From positions 1 to 64,000 of the forward strand of contig JANQMH010000017.1 in NCBI GenBank assembly GCA_028280195.1: DNA of 64,000 nt, read 5' to 3'. Position 1 is the first letter of the stretch, and every line of letters begins with the position of its first letter. Source of the stretch: Exilibacterium sp. (GTDB lineage: Bacteria; Pseudomonadota; Gammaproteobacteria; Pseudomonadales; Cellvibrionaceae). The notes below the pieces were generated by a model. The model was not told where the DNA came from and made no database searches. It saw nothing but the letters and a program-made list of their open reading frames with translations. The position numbers and the translations under genes are program-made. Positions 16,854-25,639 of this stretch are shown piece after piece.

Positions 16854-18377
16854 GTGAGTGAAGCCGCCATTGACGACACACAAATTGACACCCTGGAAGG
16901 CGAAGGCCTGCTGGCCGGGGAACCGGAATGCGCCGGGGCGCTCCCCTTCGGCTTTGCCTCTACCCACGGCGTGCTGCTGGACGGTGAAGAAGTCATCCAC
17001 CGCCCCGGCCTGGCGCTGCCGGTGCTGCTGGAGCTGCGCCGCTACCTGGGGCGCGAGTTCACCCTGATCGAGGTGCCGCAGGCGGACTTCCAGCGCCGCC
17101 TGACCCAGTCTTTCCAGAGCAGCGACGGCGCCGCCCAGCGCGCCGTGGAAGACCTCGGTGACGACTTCGACCTGACCCGCCTGGCCGACGAAATTCCCGA
17201 CGAGGGCGATCTGCTGGCCGGCGATGACGACGCCCCGGTGATCCGCCTGATCAATGCGGTACTGTCTGAGGCGGTGCGGGAAAAAGCCTCGGATATCCAT
17301 CTGGAACCGTTCGAGGACCGGGTCGCGGTGCGCTTCCGGGTCGACGGCGTATTGACCGAGGTGCTGTCGCCGAAGCCGGTGCTGGCGCCGCTGCTGGCAT
17401 CGCGCCTGAAAGTCATGGCGAAACTGGACATCGCCGAAAAGCGCCTGCCCCAGGACGGCCGCATCACCGTCAAGCTGGCCGGGCACGCAGTGGATATCCG
17501 CGTCTCCACCATTCCCTCCGCCCACGGCGAGCGGGTGGTACTGCGCCTGCTCGACCAGGCCGCCGGCCACCTGCGGCTGGAGCAGCTGGCGATGCCGGCG
17601 GCGGTGGAGGCGGCCTTTGCCCGCGCGCTGGCCAAACCCCACGGCATCATCCTGGTGACCGGCCCCACCGGTTCCGGTAAAACCACCAGTCTCTATGCCG
17701 GGCTCAGCCATATCAATGACCGCAGTCGCAATATCCTCACTATCGAGGACCCGATCGAATACTTGCTGTCCGGCATCGGCCAGACCCAGGTCAATGCCAA
17801 GGTGGATATGACCTTTGCCCGCGGCCTGCGCGCCATCCTGCGACAGGATCCCGATGTGGTAATGGTGGGCGAGATCCGCGACCGCGAGACTGCCGCCATT
17901 GCCGTGCAGGCCAGTCTCACCGGGCACCTGGTGCTGTCGACACTGCATACCAATACCGCTATCGGCGCCGTTACCCGACTGCAGGACATGGGTGTGGAGC
18001 CGTTTTTGCTGTCTTCCAGTATCGAGGTGGTAATGGCCCAGCGGCTGGTGCGCAGGCTCTGCGACAACTGCAAAGAGGAACATATCGCTACCGATGCCGA
18101 GTGTGAGCTGCTGGATTTGCCGGAAAACGCCGTTATCTTCCGCGCCAAGGGCTGCAGCGCCTGCAATAACCTCGGCTACAGCGGGCGCATGGCGATTTAC
18201 GAATTGATTGAAGTGGATGAAACCCTGCGCCAGCTGATTCACGAGGGCGCCGGGGAACAGGCCATGCTGGGTCACGCCCGCAAAAGCCATCCGTCCATCA
18301 CCAGCGACGGGCGCGATCGGGTGCTGGCCGGGCTGACCAGTCTCGAGGAGGTGTTGCGGGTCACCGCGACAGCTTGA
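16854..18377 (+). CDS. gspE: Type II secretion ATPase GspE
   Basis: A 507-residue cytoplasmic hexameric ATPase that powers pseudopilus assembly. Walker A is GPTGSGKTT (residues 270-278), followed by the Asp box (TIEDPIEYLL), Walker B-like VVMVGEIRD and the His box (LVLSTLHTNTA). The GspE-specific tetracysteine metal site is intact: Cys403 and Cys406, then Cys434 and Cys437. An N-terminal domain of about 110 residues binds GspL. The GTG start lies 3 bp after gspD, so translation is probably coupled. Confidence 0.96.
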   Translation: MSEAAIDDTQIDTLEGEGLLAGEPECAGALPFGFASTHGVLLDGEEVIHRPGLALPVLLELRRYLGREFTLIEVPQADFQRRLTQSFQSSDGAAQRAVEDLGDDFDLTRLADEIPDEGDLLAGDDDAPVIRLINAVLSEAVREKASDIHLEPFEDRVAVRFRVDGVLTEVLSPKPVLAPLLASRLKVMAKLDIAEKRLPQDGRITVKLAGHAVDIRVSTIPSAHGERVVLRLLDQAAGHLRLEQLAMPAAVEAAFARALAKPHGIILVTGPTGSGKTTSLYAGLSHINDRSRNILTIEDPIEYLLSGIGQTQVNAKVDMTFARGLRAILRQDPDVVMVGEIRDRETAAIAVQASLTGHLVLSTLHTNTAIGAVTRLQDMGVEPFLLSSSIEVVMAQRLVRRLCDNCKEEHIATDAECELLDLPENAVIFRAKGCSACNNLGYSGRMAIYELIEVDETLRQLIHEGAGEQAMLGHARKSHPSITSDGRDRVLAGLTSLEEVLRVTATA

Positions 18378-18378
18378 T

Positions 18379-18433
18379 ATGAGAGCCTTCAGCTACATAA
18401 GAGCCTTCAGCTAATTATGGGAGCCTTCAGTTA
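18379..18433 (+). repeat. Triplicated gspF start region with minicistron
   Basis: The 13-mer GAGCCTTCAGYTA occurs at 18383, 18401 and 18421; the last copy is inside gspF. ATG 18379 opens an 11-codon frame, MRAFSYIRAFS, ending at TAA 18412-18414, three bases before the gspF ATG at 18417 (MGAFSYQAL). The first two copies therefore look like tandem duplications of the gspF 5' end, one of which has become a small upstream cistron. Confidence 0.8.
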
Positions 18434-19640
18434 CCAGGCACTGGACAGCAGCGGCAAGCTGGTCAAAGGCGTTATCGAGGGGGATTCCGAGCGCCAGGTG
18501 CGCGGCCAGCTGCGCTCCAAGTCCCTGAAGCCGATCCAGGTTGCGGCCGCCAGCGCCAAAACCGGCAGCAGTCTGCCGAGCTTTTCGTTCTCCGGCTGGA
18601 GCCGCCGCCTCAGCGCCAAGGATGTCACCCTGGTAACCCGCCAGCTCGCCTCCCTGGTGCAGTCCGGCCTGCCGCTCGATGAAGTCCTGCAGACTGCCGC
18701 CAAACAGAGCCGCAAACCCGGTGTTACCGAAGCGCTGCTGCAGGTGCGGGCGCGGGTGCTGGAGGGCCACAGCCTGGCCCAGGCGCTGGGCGAGCACCCG
18801 CGCGCCTTCGACGACATGTATCGCTCCATGGTGCGGGCCGGCGAGAGCGCCGGTTTTCTCGGCCCGGTGCTGGAGCGCCTGGCCGACTACGCCGAGAGCA
18901 GCCAGCACACCCGCCAGCGCATGCAGATGGCGCTTATCTATCCCATGGTATTGCTGGGTGTGGCGGTCACTGTCATCGCCGCGCTGATGGCGCTGGTGGT
19001 GCCGAAACTCACCGGCCTGTTCCGCAACAGCAACGCCGAGCTGCCGGCCCTGACCCAGGCCCTGATCGCCGCCAGCGACTTCACCATCAACTACGGCCTC
19101 TACTGTCTGGTGCTGATGGTGGCACTGGGCTATGGCGCGGTGGCGCTGTTGAAAGATCCGGCGCGCAGGCAGGTCTGGCACCGCTTGCAGTTGCGCCTGC
19201 CGCTGCTCGGCAACCTGGTGTTACAGGCCGACAGCGCGCGCTTTTCGGCGACCCTGAGCATTCTGCTTTCCAGTGGCGTGCCGCTGCTGGAAGGGCTGCG
19301 TATCGCCGGCCAGGTGATGAGCAACCTGGCGCTGCGCGAGGCCTGTAAAAGCGTGGCAGTGGCGGTGCAGGAGGGCACCAGCCTGCACCGCGCGCTGGAT
19401 CAGGCCGGTATCTTCCCGCCGCTGCTGGTACAGATGGCGGCCAGCGGCGAGGCCAACGGTACCCTGGACAAACAGCTGCAGCACTCGGCCGGCAACCAGG
19501 AACGCGAGCTGGAAATGATGCTCGGTACCGCCATGGGCCTGCTGGAGCCGCTGACGGTGGTATTTATGGGGGGGCTGGTGACACTGATCGTGATGGCGAT
19601 CCTGCAGCCGATTTTCCAGCTCAACCAGCTGGTGGGATAA
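18417..19640 (+). CDS. gspF: Type II secretion inner-membrane platform protein GspF
   Basis: A 407-residue polytopic membrane protein of the PilC/GspF family. The N-terminal MGAFSYQALDSSGKLVKGVIEGDSE and two repeated cytoplasmic domains (LVTRQLASLVQSGLPLDEVLQ; ARFSATLSILLSSGVPLLEGL) alternate with about three membrane helices (LLGVAVTVIAALMALVV, LYCLVLMVALGYGAVALL and a C-terminal one). GspF anchors GspE and GspL at the inner membrane. The start is preceded by duplicated copies of itself, and no good Shine-Dalgarno sequence is visible, so translation is probably coupled to the upstream reading. Confidence 0.95.
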   Translation: MGAFSYQALDSSGKLVKGVIEGDSERQVRGQLRSKSLKPIQVAAASAKTGSSLPSFSFSGWSRRLSAKDVTLVTRQLASLVQSGLPLDEVLQTAAKQSRKPGVTEALLQVRARVLEGHSLAQALGEHPRAFDDMYRSMVRAGESAGFLGPVLERLADYAESSQHTRQRMQMALIYPMVLLGVAVTVIAALMALVVPKLTGLFRNSNAELPALTQALIAASDFTINYGLYCLVLMVALGYGAVALLKDPARRQVWHRLQLRLPLLGNLVLQADSARFSATLSILLSSGVPLLEGLRIAGQVMSNLALREACKSVAVAVQEGTSLHRALDQAGIFPPLLVQMAASGEANGTLDKQLQHSAGNQERELEMMLGTAMGLLEPLTVVFMGGLVTLIVMAILQPIFQLNQLVG

Positions 19641-19691
19641 TATCGGGCCGCCGCCGGCATCAACCTCGATAGCTTGATTAAGGAGTGGTAA

Positions 19692-20132
19692 ATGAAACAG
19701 ACAAAACGACGTCAGGCCGGTTTCAGCCTGATTGAAATCCTGGTGGTGCTGGTAATTATCGGCCTGCTGGCCGGTATCGTCGCCCCCAACCTGATCGGCG
19801 AAGTCGGCCGGGCGGAGAAGAAGCGCGTGGAGACGGATTTTCGCAGCATCGAAACCGCCCTCAAGATCTACCGCCTCGACAATTTCACCTACCCCACCAG
19901 CGAGCAGGGCCTGGTGGCGCTGGTGGAGCAGCCCACACTCGATCCGGTGCCGCGCAACTGGCGCCGCTACCTGGACGAGGAGCCGCTCGACCCCTGGGGC
20001 CGCCCCTACCTGTATTTGAGCCCGGGTGAAAACGGTGAGTTCGATATCTACACCCTGGGTGCCGACGGTGTCAGCGGTGGCGATGGCGCCAACGAGGATA
20101 TCGGCAACTGGAAAACCGACCAGGACGGCTAG
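19692..20132 (+). CDS. gspG: Type II secretion major pseudopilin GspG
   Basis: A 146-residue prepilin, the main subunit of the pseudopilus. A short basic leader (MKQTKRRQAG) precedes the GspO cleavage point before FSLIEILVVLVIIGLLAGIVAP, with Glu at mature position 5. The C-terminal domain carries the GspG calcium-loop region (PWGRPYLYLSPGENGEFDIYTLGADG). AAGGAG 8 bases upstream supports the start. The prepilin peptidase gene gspO/pilD is not in this window. Confidence 0.97.
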   Translation: MKQTKRRQAGFSLIEILVVLVIIGLLAGIVAPNLIGEVGRAEKKRVETDFRSIETALKIYRLDNFTYPTSEQGLVALVEQPTLDPVPRNWRRYLDEEPLDPWGRPYLYLSPGENGEFDIYTLGADGVSGGDGANEDIGNWKTDQDG

Positions 20133-20147
20133 TGCCCGGTGCCGCCC

Positions 20148-20774
20148 ATGGACAGCAAACGCCCGGCAGGTTTCACCCTGATCGAAATACTGGTGGTACT
20201 GGTAGTGGTGGGTTTCGGCATCGGTATGGTAACGCTGGCGGTGGGCGACGGCGAAGGCAAAGAGATGCGCGATATCGCCCAGCGCTTTACCTCGCAGCTG
20301 CATCTGGCGGCCGAGAACGCGGCCTTCGGCGGCGAGCCGATGGGGGTGAAGTGGACCGAGCCGCAAGGCCAGCGCGGCTGGCGCTATGCCTGGTACCGGT
20401 TTCGCGACGACGAGTGGCTGGCGGCCGATGAGCCGCTGCTGGAAACCCAGCTGCCGGATCATGTCGATATGCTGTTGCAGGTCGACGGCGAGGACGTAAC
20501 CGACTTCAGCGCCGAGAATCTCGCTCCGCCGGTACTCAGCCCGGAGGCCCCGCAACAGCGGGTGCGCGACGACCGCGAGGAACAGCTGGTACCGGATATC
20601 GTGCTGTTCGCCAGCGGCGAGGCGACGCCGTTTAGCGTGGAGTTTTCCCTGCGCGAGACCTCCGAGCACAATCAGTTTATCGAGGTCGATCTGCTCGGCC
20701 GCATCACCTGGGAACAGGGCGAGAGCAACCGGCGCGCGCGCGAGGAGCTGCAGGGCGATGAAGATGAAAACTGA
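20148..20774 (+). CDS. gspH: Type II secretion minor pseudopilin GspH
   Basis: About 208 residues starting MDSKRPAG then FTLIEILVVLVVVGFGIGMV, a type IV prepilin leader and helix. The C-terminal domain is longer than in GspG and has the ALAAENAAFGGEPMGVKW-type GspH segment. GspH sits near the pseudopilus tip. ATG 20148 gives a leader of normal length; an in-frame GTG lies 9 bases upstream. It follows gspG by 15 bp and overlaps gspI by 17 bp. Confidence 0.92.
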   Translation: MDSKRPAGFTLIEILVVLVVVGFGIGMVTLAVGDGEGKEMRDIAQRFTSQLHLAAENAAFGGEPMGVKWTEPQGQRGWRYAWYRFRDDEWLAADEPLLETQLPDHVDMLLQVDGEDVTDFSAENLAPPVLSPEAPQQRVRDDREEQLVPDIVLFASGEATPFSVEFSLRETSEHNQFIEVDLLGRITWEQGESNRRAREELQGDEDEN

Positions 20775-21141
20775 ACAGCGCGGTTTTACCCTGATCGAGG
20801 TGATGGTGGCGCTGGTGATTGTCAGCGTGGCGCTGCCGGCGCTGCTGTTCGAAGTGCAGAACCAGGCCTCCCATACCGGCTATCTGCGCGACAAGGCGGT
20901 GGCGCAGTGGATCGCGCAGAATAAAATGACCGAACTCAGGGTCTTGCGCGAACTCAACGACCAGGTATTCAAAGGCACGGCCAGCGGCGAGGTGGAGATG
21001 GCCGGCGCCGACTGGACCTGGTACCTGGAGGCCCTCGACACCGAGGTCGACGGCATCAAGCGCATGGAGGTAAGTGTGAGTCTGGGCCAGGCGGAAAGGG
21101 AGGAGGCGCTGGTGACACTGGCGGGCTTTATCCATGAGTGA
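20758..21141 (+). CDS. gspI: Type II secretion minor pseudopilin GspI
   Basis: A 127-residue prepilin with leader MKMKTEQRG and helix FTLIEVMVALVIVSVALPALLF. The body contains the GspI hallmark AVAQWIAQNKMTELR. GspI forms the tip complex with GspJ and GspK and probably starts pseudopilus assembly. It overlaps gspH, as is common. A degenerate tandem repeat begins right at its stop codon. Confidence 0.95.
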   Translation: MKMKTEQRGFTLIEVMVALVIVSVALPALLFEVQNQASHTGYLRDKAVAQWIAQNKMTELRVLRELNDQVFKGTASGEVEMAGADWTWYLEALDTEVDGIKRMEVSVSLGQAEREEALVTLAGFIHE

Positions 21142-21270
21142 GCGCACTTTCATAAAAATAGGTGTGCTTTCGTGAACAGGTGTACTTGCATAAGCATAAA
21201 TAGATGTATGTTCATAAGATGTATGTTCATAAATAGGCGCGCTCGCATGAATGGGTGCGCTTTCACCAAA
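21138..21270 (+). repeat. Degenerate tandem start-codon repeat between gspI and gspJ
   Basis: About seven or eight diverged units of roughly 15-24 nt run from the gspI stop into the gspJ start. Each begins with GTG, ATG or GCG and follows the pattern RTGYRCTTTCATRAATAG: units start near 21138, 21162, 21180, 21204, 21219, 21237 and 21255. The last unit supplies the gspJ GTG. Some units contain in-frame stops shortly after their own start codon. The stretch is AT-rich compared with the flanking genes. Confidence 0.7.
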
Positions 21271-21926
21271 TGGGCGCGCTGCAGATGAGGAGGAGCCGGG
21301 TCGGCAGGTGCGCGGCGCAGAGCGGGTTTACCCTGCTCGAGGTACTGGTGGCCATGGCTATCGCCGTGGTGGTGGCCACCCTCGCCTACGAATCGTTCTC
21401 AGTGGCCACCGAGGCCACCCAGCGCACCAGTGCCGCCGCCGAGCGCATCAATCATATCGATCGCGCCCTGCAGTTACTGGAAACCGATTTGCGCCACGCC
21501 GTGTCCAGAAGCAGCAAGGACTCGCTCGGTATCGATACCGCCGCCTTTATCGGGGCCGAGGGCAGCGAGTACCTGCTGCGCTTTGTGCGCGGCGGCTGGG
21601 TCAACCCGCTGAACCAGCCGCGCAGCGAATTGCAGCGGGTGGCCTACCGCCTGGCGGACGACACGCTGTGGCGCGACTACTGGTTCAACGTCGATGACAC
21701 CGGCGCCCAGGAGCCGCGGCAACTGGATATTTTGCAGGATGTTACCGATATTAGACTGCGTTTTCTGCCAAACTCGGTAACCAGCCTCGGCAGCGGCCAG
21801 TGGCAGCCGCTGTGGCCGGTGCGCGGCGGCAATCTGACTGAACTGCCGGCGGCCGTCGAGGTGACCGTCGAGCTGGAGGATATGGGTGAAATTACCCGCC
21901 TGTTCGCCATCGCCCCCGACGCCTGA
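21255..21926 (+). CDS. gspJ: Type II secretion minor pseudopilin GspJ
   Basis: A prepilin of up to 223 residues. The helix FTLLEVLVAMAIAVVVATLAY follows a leader ending AAQSG; the body has ERINHIDRALQLLETDLRHAVSR, typical of GspJ. The exact start is uncertain: GTG 21255, ATG 21270 and ATG 21285 are all in frame, and the first two lie in the degenerate repeat. The shortest choice gives the most usual leader length. The gene overlaps gspK by 41 bp. Confidence 0.9.
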   Translation: MRFHQMGALQMRRSRVGRCAAQSGFTLLEVLVAMAIAVVVATLAYESFSVATEATQRTSAAAERINHIDRALQLLETDLRHAVSRSSKDSLGIDTAAFIGAEGSEYLLRFVRGGWVNPLNQPRSELQRVAYRLADDTLWRDYWFNVDDTGAQEPRQLDILQDVTDIRLRFLPNSVTSLGSGQWQPLWPVRGGNLTELPAAVEVTVELEDMGEITRLFAIAPDA

Positions 21927-22989
21927 TAAACAGTCCGGGGCGGCGCTGATTATCGCCCTGCTGGTAGTTGCCAGTGTGGTGGGCGTGGCCGTGGGCATCG
22001 CCGCGGATTTTCAGCTCACCGCAGCGCGCGGCGAGAACCGCTGGCACGGCGCTCAGGCGCGCGAATACCTGTACGGCTCCGAGTCCCTGGCGGCCTATGC
22101 GCTGGCCGAGGACGACGATCTGGAAATTGACCACCTGGGGGAGACCTGGGCCAGCGAGCTGCCGCCGTTTCCGGTCGACGGCGGCTGGGTGGAGCCGCTA
22201 TTGATCGACGCCCAGGGGCGTTTCAATATCAATTCCGTGGCCGGCCGCGGCAACACCAGCCCCACGGCGGAACCCTGGGAGCGCTTTACCGTGGCACAGC
22301 GGCGCTTCATGCGCCTGCTGCAGACGTTTCAGGACGAAGTGCCGGTCGATCAGGGCCTGGCCCAGGAAATTACCGAGGCGGTGATCGACTGGCTCGATGC
22401 CGACGGGCAGGTCACCGGCTTTGGCGGTGCCGAGAGCGACTATTATCTCGGCCTGGAGCCGCCTTACCGGCCGGCCAACCAGGTGATGAAATCGGTCAGC
22501 GAACTGCGCCTGGTCCGCCATATGCCGATAGAATTGTACAATCTGGTGAAATACGAACTGGTGGCGCTGCCGGAGGCCACCGATATCAATGTCAACACCG
22601 CCTCGATGCGGCTGATGAGCACATTGAACAGGGCCTCGGACCTGACGCCGCTGACCCTGATCGACGGCGAAACCATGGTCAGCGGTCGCGGCCAGGAGGG
22701 CTACGAGAAAGTCCAGGACTTTCTCAGTATGGAAACCATTGCCAGCATCCAGGGCGAACAGGCTCGCGATCAGGTGCCCGGCGAAGGGCTGACGGTGAAC
22801 AGCAGCAATTTCCTGCTGCTGGGCACCACCCAGATCGGTCGCCAGCGCCGCTATATGACCAGCCTGCTGAAGCGCGACAGCGAAAGCAAGGTGCGGGTGG
22901 TGTGGCGCCGCGACAGCCGCCTGCCGGTTTACCGCGCCAGCGAGCCGCAACAGCAGCAGCAGGAACAATTGCGGGAAGCGGCGCTGTAA
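21886..22989 (+). CDS. gspK: Type II secretion minor pseudopilin GspK
   Basis: A 367-residue atypical pseudopilin that caps the tip. The hydrophobic N-terminus is GAALIIALLVVASVVGVAVGIA, as in GspK, which lacks Glu5. The large globular part includes DAQGRFNINSV, two helix-hairpin-helix-like segments (TDINVNTASMRLM) and a C-terminal Gln-rich tail. The only usable start is GTG 21886, inside gspJ, with GGAGG six bases upstream; this makes the leader about 17 residues. Confidence 0.93.
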   Translation: MKLPACSPSPPTPDKQSGAALIIALLVVASVVGVAVGIAADFQLTAARGENRWHGAQAREYLYGSESLAAYALAEDDDLEIDHLGETWASELPPFPVDGGWVEPLLIDAQGRFNINSVAGRGNTSPTAEPWERFTVAQRRFMRLLQTFQDEVPVDQGLAQEITEAVIDWLDADGQVTGFGGAESDYYLGLEPPYRPANQVMKSVSELRLVRHMPIELYNLVKYELVALPEATDINVNTASMRLMSTLNRASDLTPLTLIDGETMVSGRGQEGYEKVQDFLSMETIASIQGEQARDQVPGEGLTVNSSNFLLLGTTQIGRQRRYMTSLLKRDSESKVRVVWRRDSRLPVYRASEPQQQQQEQLREAAL

Positions 22990-23064
22990 AGGCCGCGCAG
23001 GAAAAATGCACAGGCGAGAACTATTGTGTAACTACCGGACCGAAACACACAGGGGAGCGTTTCG

Positions 23065-24315
23065 TTGAACAGAGTCATAGTCCAGTTTGCGCCGGAGCCG
23101 GAGGTTTACTTCTGGCGCGGCCTGAGTGCCGGCGGCGACTGGCTGGACCCGCCCAGCCGCGGCAATATCGACGCCCTGTGCGTGCATTTACAGGCCGCCG
23201 GCGCCGAAATCTGGCTGTTGCTGCCGGGCGATCGGGTGGTCTGCGGCACTATGGCATTCAGCGCCAAGGAGAAGCGTCATCTGGGGCGCCTGGTGCCGTT
23301 TCAGTTTGAAGAGTCGGTGGCGGCGGACGTAGACAATATGCACTTCGCCCTGGCCGAGCCCGGTGACGAGAGCGTGGCCGTCGCCTACGTCGAGCGCGCC
23401 TGGTTCAGCGACTGCCTGCAGGCGTTCGAGAGCCGCGGCGTGGAGCTGCACTACTGCGTACCGGAGCCGCTGGTGCTGGCGCCTACCGAGGCTGGCTGGA
23501 CCCTGTGTTACGGTGAACAGGTGTCGGTGCGCTACGCCGACAACCTCGGCTTCGCCATTGAGGCGGCGCTGCTGACACCGGCGCTGGAGGGGCTGCTGGA
23601 ACACGTCGAGCAGCCCGAACGGCTGCGCCTGCTGGCGGATGACCGCGACGCGCTGGACACACTCCAGGCCCTGGTGCCGGCGGACCTCGAAGTCGAGATC
23701 GAGACCGAAGTCGTGGATCTCTGGGACAGCCACAACATCCGGCGCAATATCGACGCGGCCGCGGACAGCGGCGGCGCTGGCCTGAGCAAGCGCCCGATCA
23801 ACCTGCGCCAGGGGGAGTTTGCCCGGCGCCTGCCGTTCGAGAAATGGTGGCTGGAATGGCGCAATGTGGCGGCCGTCGCCGGGGCAGCGGTAGTGATTTA
23901 CGCCGGCCTCAATATCGGCGGCTACCAGGCGCTCAAAGGTGAAAATCTGACCCTGCGCCAGGAGATCGAAGCGGCCTATCGCACAGCGGTGCCGCGCGGG
24001 CGCATCAGCGATCCGGAGCAGCAGCTGCGCACCAAAGTCAGATCGCTGCAGGGCGGCAACAGCAGCGGCAGCGCCACGCTGATGATCAGCGCCGTGGCGC
24101 CGTTCATCGCCGGCAGCAGCGAGCTGACGCTGCAGGGGATGAACTATGCCGACCAGCGCGGTGAACTGCGCCTGTCGCTGGAGGCGAAAACCTTCAACGC
24201 CATCGAGAAACTGCGGGTCAGTCTCGAGCAGCAGGGCCTGCAGGCGGAGCTGTTGAGCTCCAACCGCCAGGGCGAGATGCTGCAGGCGCGCATGCGCGTC
24301 AAGCGAAAAACCTAA
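23065..24315 (+). CDS. gspL: Type II secretion protein GspL
   Basis: A 416-residue bitopic protein. Residues 1-240 are the cytoplasmic actin-like domain that binds GspE, beginning VIVQFAPEPEVYFWRGLS. A single membrane helix lies near residues 267-287 (AAVAGAAVVIYAGLNIG), and the periplasmic ferredoxin-like domain follows to the C-terminus. The start is TTG 23065 with AGGGGAG at the right distance; no ATG or GTG nearby fits better. A 75-bp gap separates it from gspK. Confidence 0.93.
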   Translation: MNRVIVQFAPEPEVYFWRGLSAGGDWLDPPSRGNIDALCVHLQAAGAEIWLLLPGDRVVCGTMAFSAKEKRHLGRLVPFQFEESVAADVDNMHFALAEPGDESVAVAYVERAWFSDCLQAFESRGVELHYCVPEPLVLAPTEAGWTLCYGEQVSVRYADNLGFAIEAALLTPALEGLLEHVEQPERLRLLADDRDALDTLQALVPADLEVEIETEVVDLWDSHNIRRNIDAAADSGGAGLSKRPINLRQGEFARRLPFEKWWLEWRNVAAVAGAAVVIYAGLNIGGYQALKGENLTLRQEIEAAYRTAVPRGRISDPEQQLRTKVRSLQGGNSSGSATLMISAVAPFIAGSSELTLQGMNYADQRGELRLSLEAKTFNAIEKLRVSLEQQGLQAELLSSNRQGEMLQARMRVKRKT

Positions 24316-24334
24316 TACAACGGGCACCAAATCC

Positions 24335-24817
24335 ATGGGTGAGACAATCAAACAGTGGTTTCTGCAGCGCGATCGGCGCGAGCAACTGATTCTGGCCGTG
24401 GGCCTGGTATGTGTGGCGGTTTACCTGCTGTGGTTTGCCGTACTGGGGCCGCTGCAGCAGGCGCGGCAGGCACAGCTGCAGGCTAACATGCTTGCCGCCG
24501 AGCGCCTGGCGCGGGTGCAGCTGCTGGCGGCGGAGTTCAATCAGCGCAGCCGCCAGTCCAACCGGCCGCGCTCCGGCGGCAGCATCGCCGAACTGGTGGA
24601 CCAGAGCCTGCGCAAGCACGGCCTGCAGATGCAGGGCTTTCAGCCCAGCAGCAGTGGCGAGGTCAAATTGCGCCTGGACTCCGCCGTGTTCAATAACCTG
24701 ATTCACTGGCTCTACGAGTTGGAGAACCAGCACCAGGTGCAGGTGCGCGAGCTGTCGGTGGTGTCCGGTAACGAGCCCGGCCAGGTGGTGGCCAATGTGC
24801 GCCTGTTCAAGGGGTAG
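24335..24817 (+). CDS. gspM: Type II secretion protein GspM
   Basis: A 160-residue bitopic protein: a cytoplasmic N-terminus (IKQWFLQRDRREQ), one membrane helix (about 18-37, LILAVGLVCVAVYLLWFAVL), and a periplasmic ferredoxin-like domain containing SIAELVDQSLRKHGLQMQGFQPS. GspM partners GspL in the assembly platform. Length and order after gspL are typical. Confidence 0.92.
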   Translation: MGETIKQWFLQRDRREQLILAVGLVCVAVYLLWFAVLGPLQQARQAQLQANMLAAERLARVQLLAAEFNQRSRQSNRPRSGGSIAELVDQSLRKHGLQMQGFQPSSSGEVKLRLDSAVFNNLIHWLYELENQHQVQVRELSVVSGNEPGQVVANVRLFKG

Positions 24818-24822
24818 TCGCC

Positions 24823-25614
24823 GTGGTCGATAACACTGCCGAAGATACGCAGCCTCTGCCCGGGCCAAAGCCACTGCGCCTGCTGCACTGGATTCTCGCC
24901 GGCCTCGCCGTGTGGCTGGTAATGGTGTTGACGGCGGTTCCCGCCAGCTGGGGCGCCTGGCTGCTGCAGGCGGCGGCGCCGCTGCAGATCGGCCAGGTTT
25001 CCGGCAGTTTCTGGTCCGGCCGCGCCGCCAGTGCCGCGCTCGAACTGGAGGGCGAAGTGCTGCCGCTGGGTACCCTGCAGTGGCGCCTGAGGCCCCTGTC
25101 GCTGCTCTGGCTGCAACCCTGTGTCGATTTCAAAACCGCGCTGCAGCGCCAGCAGTTCAGTGGTCGCGGCTGCGCCGGTCCCACCGGCTGGCGCCTCGAT
25201 GACGGCGAGTTCAGCGGCGCGGCGGCACTCGCCGGCCTGTGGTCTCGGGATCTGGAAATCGACGGCGACATTTCCGTGCAGATTCAGTCCGCCCGCGGCG
25301 GCGCCGGCGGTGTCGACGCCATCGACGGCAACGCCAACTGGCGCGGTGCGCGCTTTCAATACGGCGGCAACTGGATGAATCTCGGCAGCTATGCCGCCAA
25401 GCTCAAACAGGACGGTAACGGCGGCGTCGATGCCGAAGTCTTCGATCTGGACGGGCCCATAGAGCTGCGCATGCTGGTCAACCTGAAACAGAATCTGTCC
25501 TTTTCCGGTACCATCAAGCCCCGCGACGGCGCGCCGGCGCTGCTGTCGCAGGCGCTGCCGCTGGTGGGCGAGCGCAATGGCGACGGCGGGTACCAGGTCA
25601 GCTGGTCGTTCTAA
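24823..25614 (+). CDS. gspN: Type II secretion protein GspN
   Basis: A 263-residue inner-membrane protein with one N-terminal helix (about 25-47) and a large periplasmic beta-rich region. The LQIGQVSGSFWSGRAASAAL segment followed by LGTLQWRLRPLSLLWLQPCVDF is the conserved GspN core. GspN is optional in many T2SS and its role is unclear. The GTG start lies 5 bp after gspM. It closes the gsp operon. Confidence 0.9.
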   Translation: MVDNTAEDTQPLPGPKPLRLLHWILAGLAVWLVMVLTAVPASWGAWLLQAAAPLQIGQVSGSFWSGRAASAALELEGEVLPLGTLQWRLRPLSLLWLQPCVDFKTALQRQQFSGRGCAGPTGWRLDDGEFSGAAALAGLWSRDLEIDGDISVQIQSARGGAGGVDAIDGNANWRGARFQYGGNWMNLGSYAAKLKQDGNGGVDAEVFDLDGPIELRMLVNLKQNLSFSGTIKPRDGAPALLSQALPLVGERNGDGGYQVSWSF

Positions 25615-25639
25615 GGCTTTGACGCAAAGAGGGTTTTCA

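Noticed and set aside
14871..18290. A 1139-codon minus-strand frame opposite gspD and gspE
   Set aside because: It is a shadow of GC-rich coding on the plus strand; it is His/Gln/Gly-rich without domains, and the plus-strand genes are certain.
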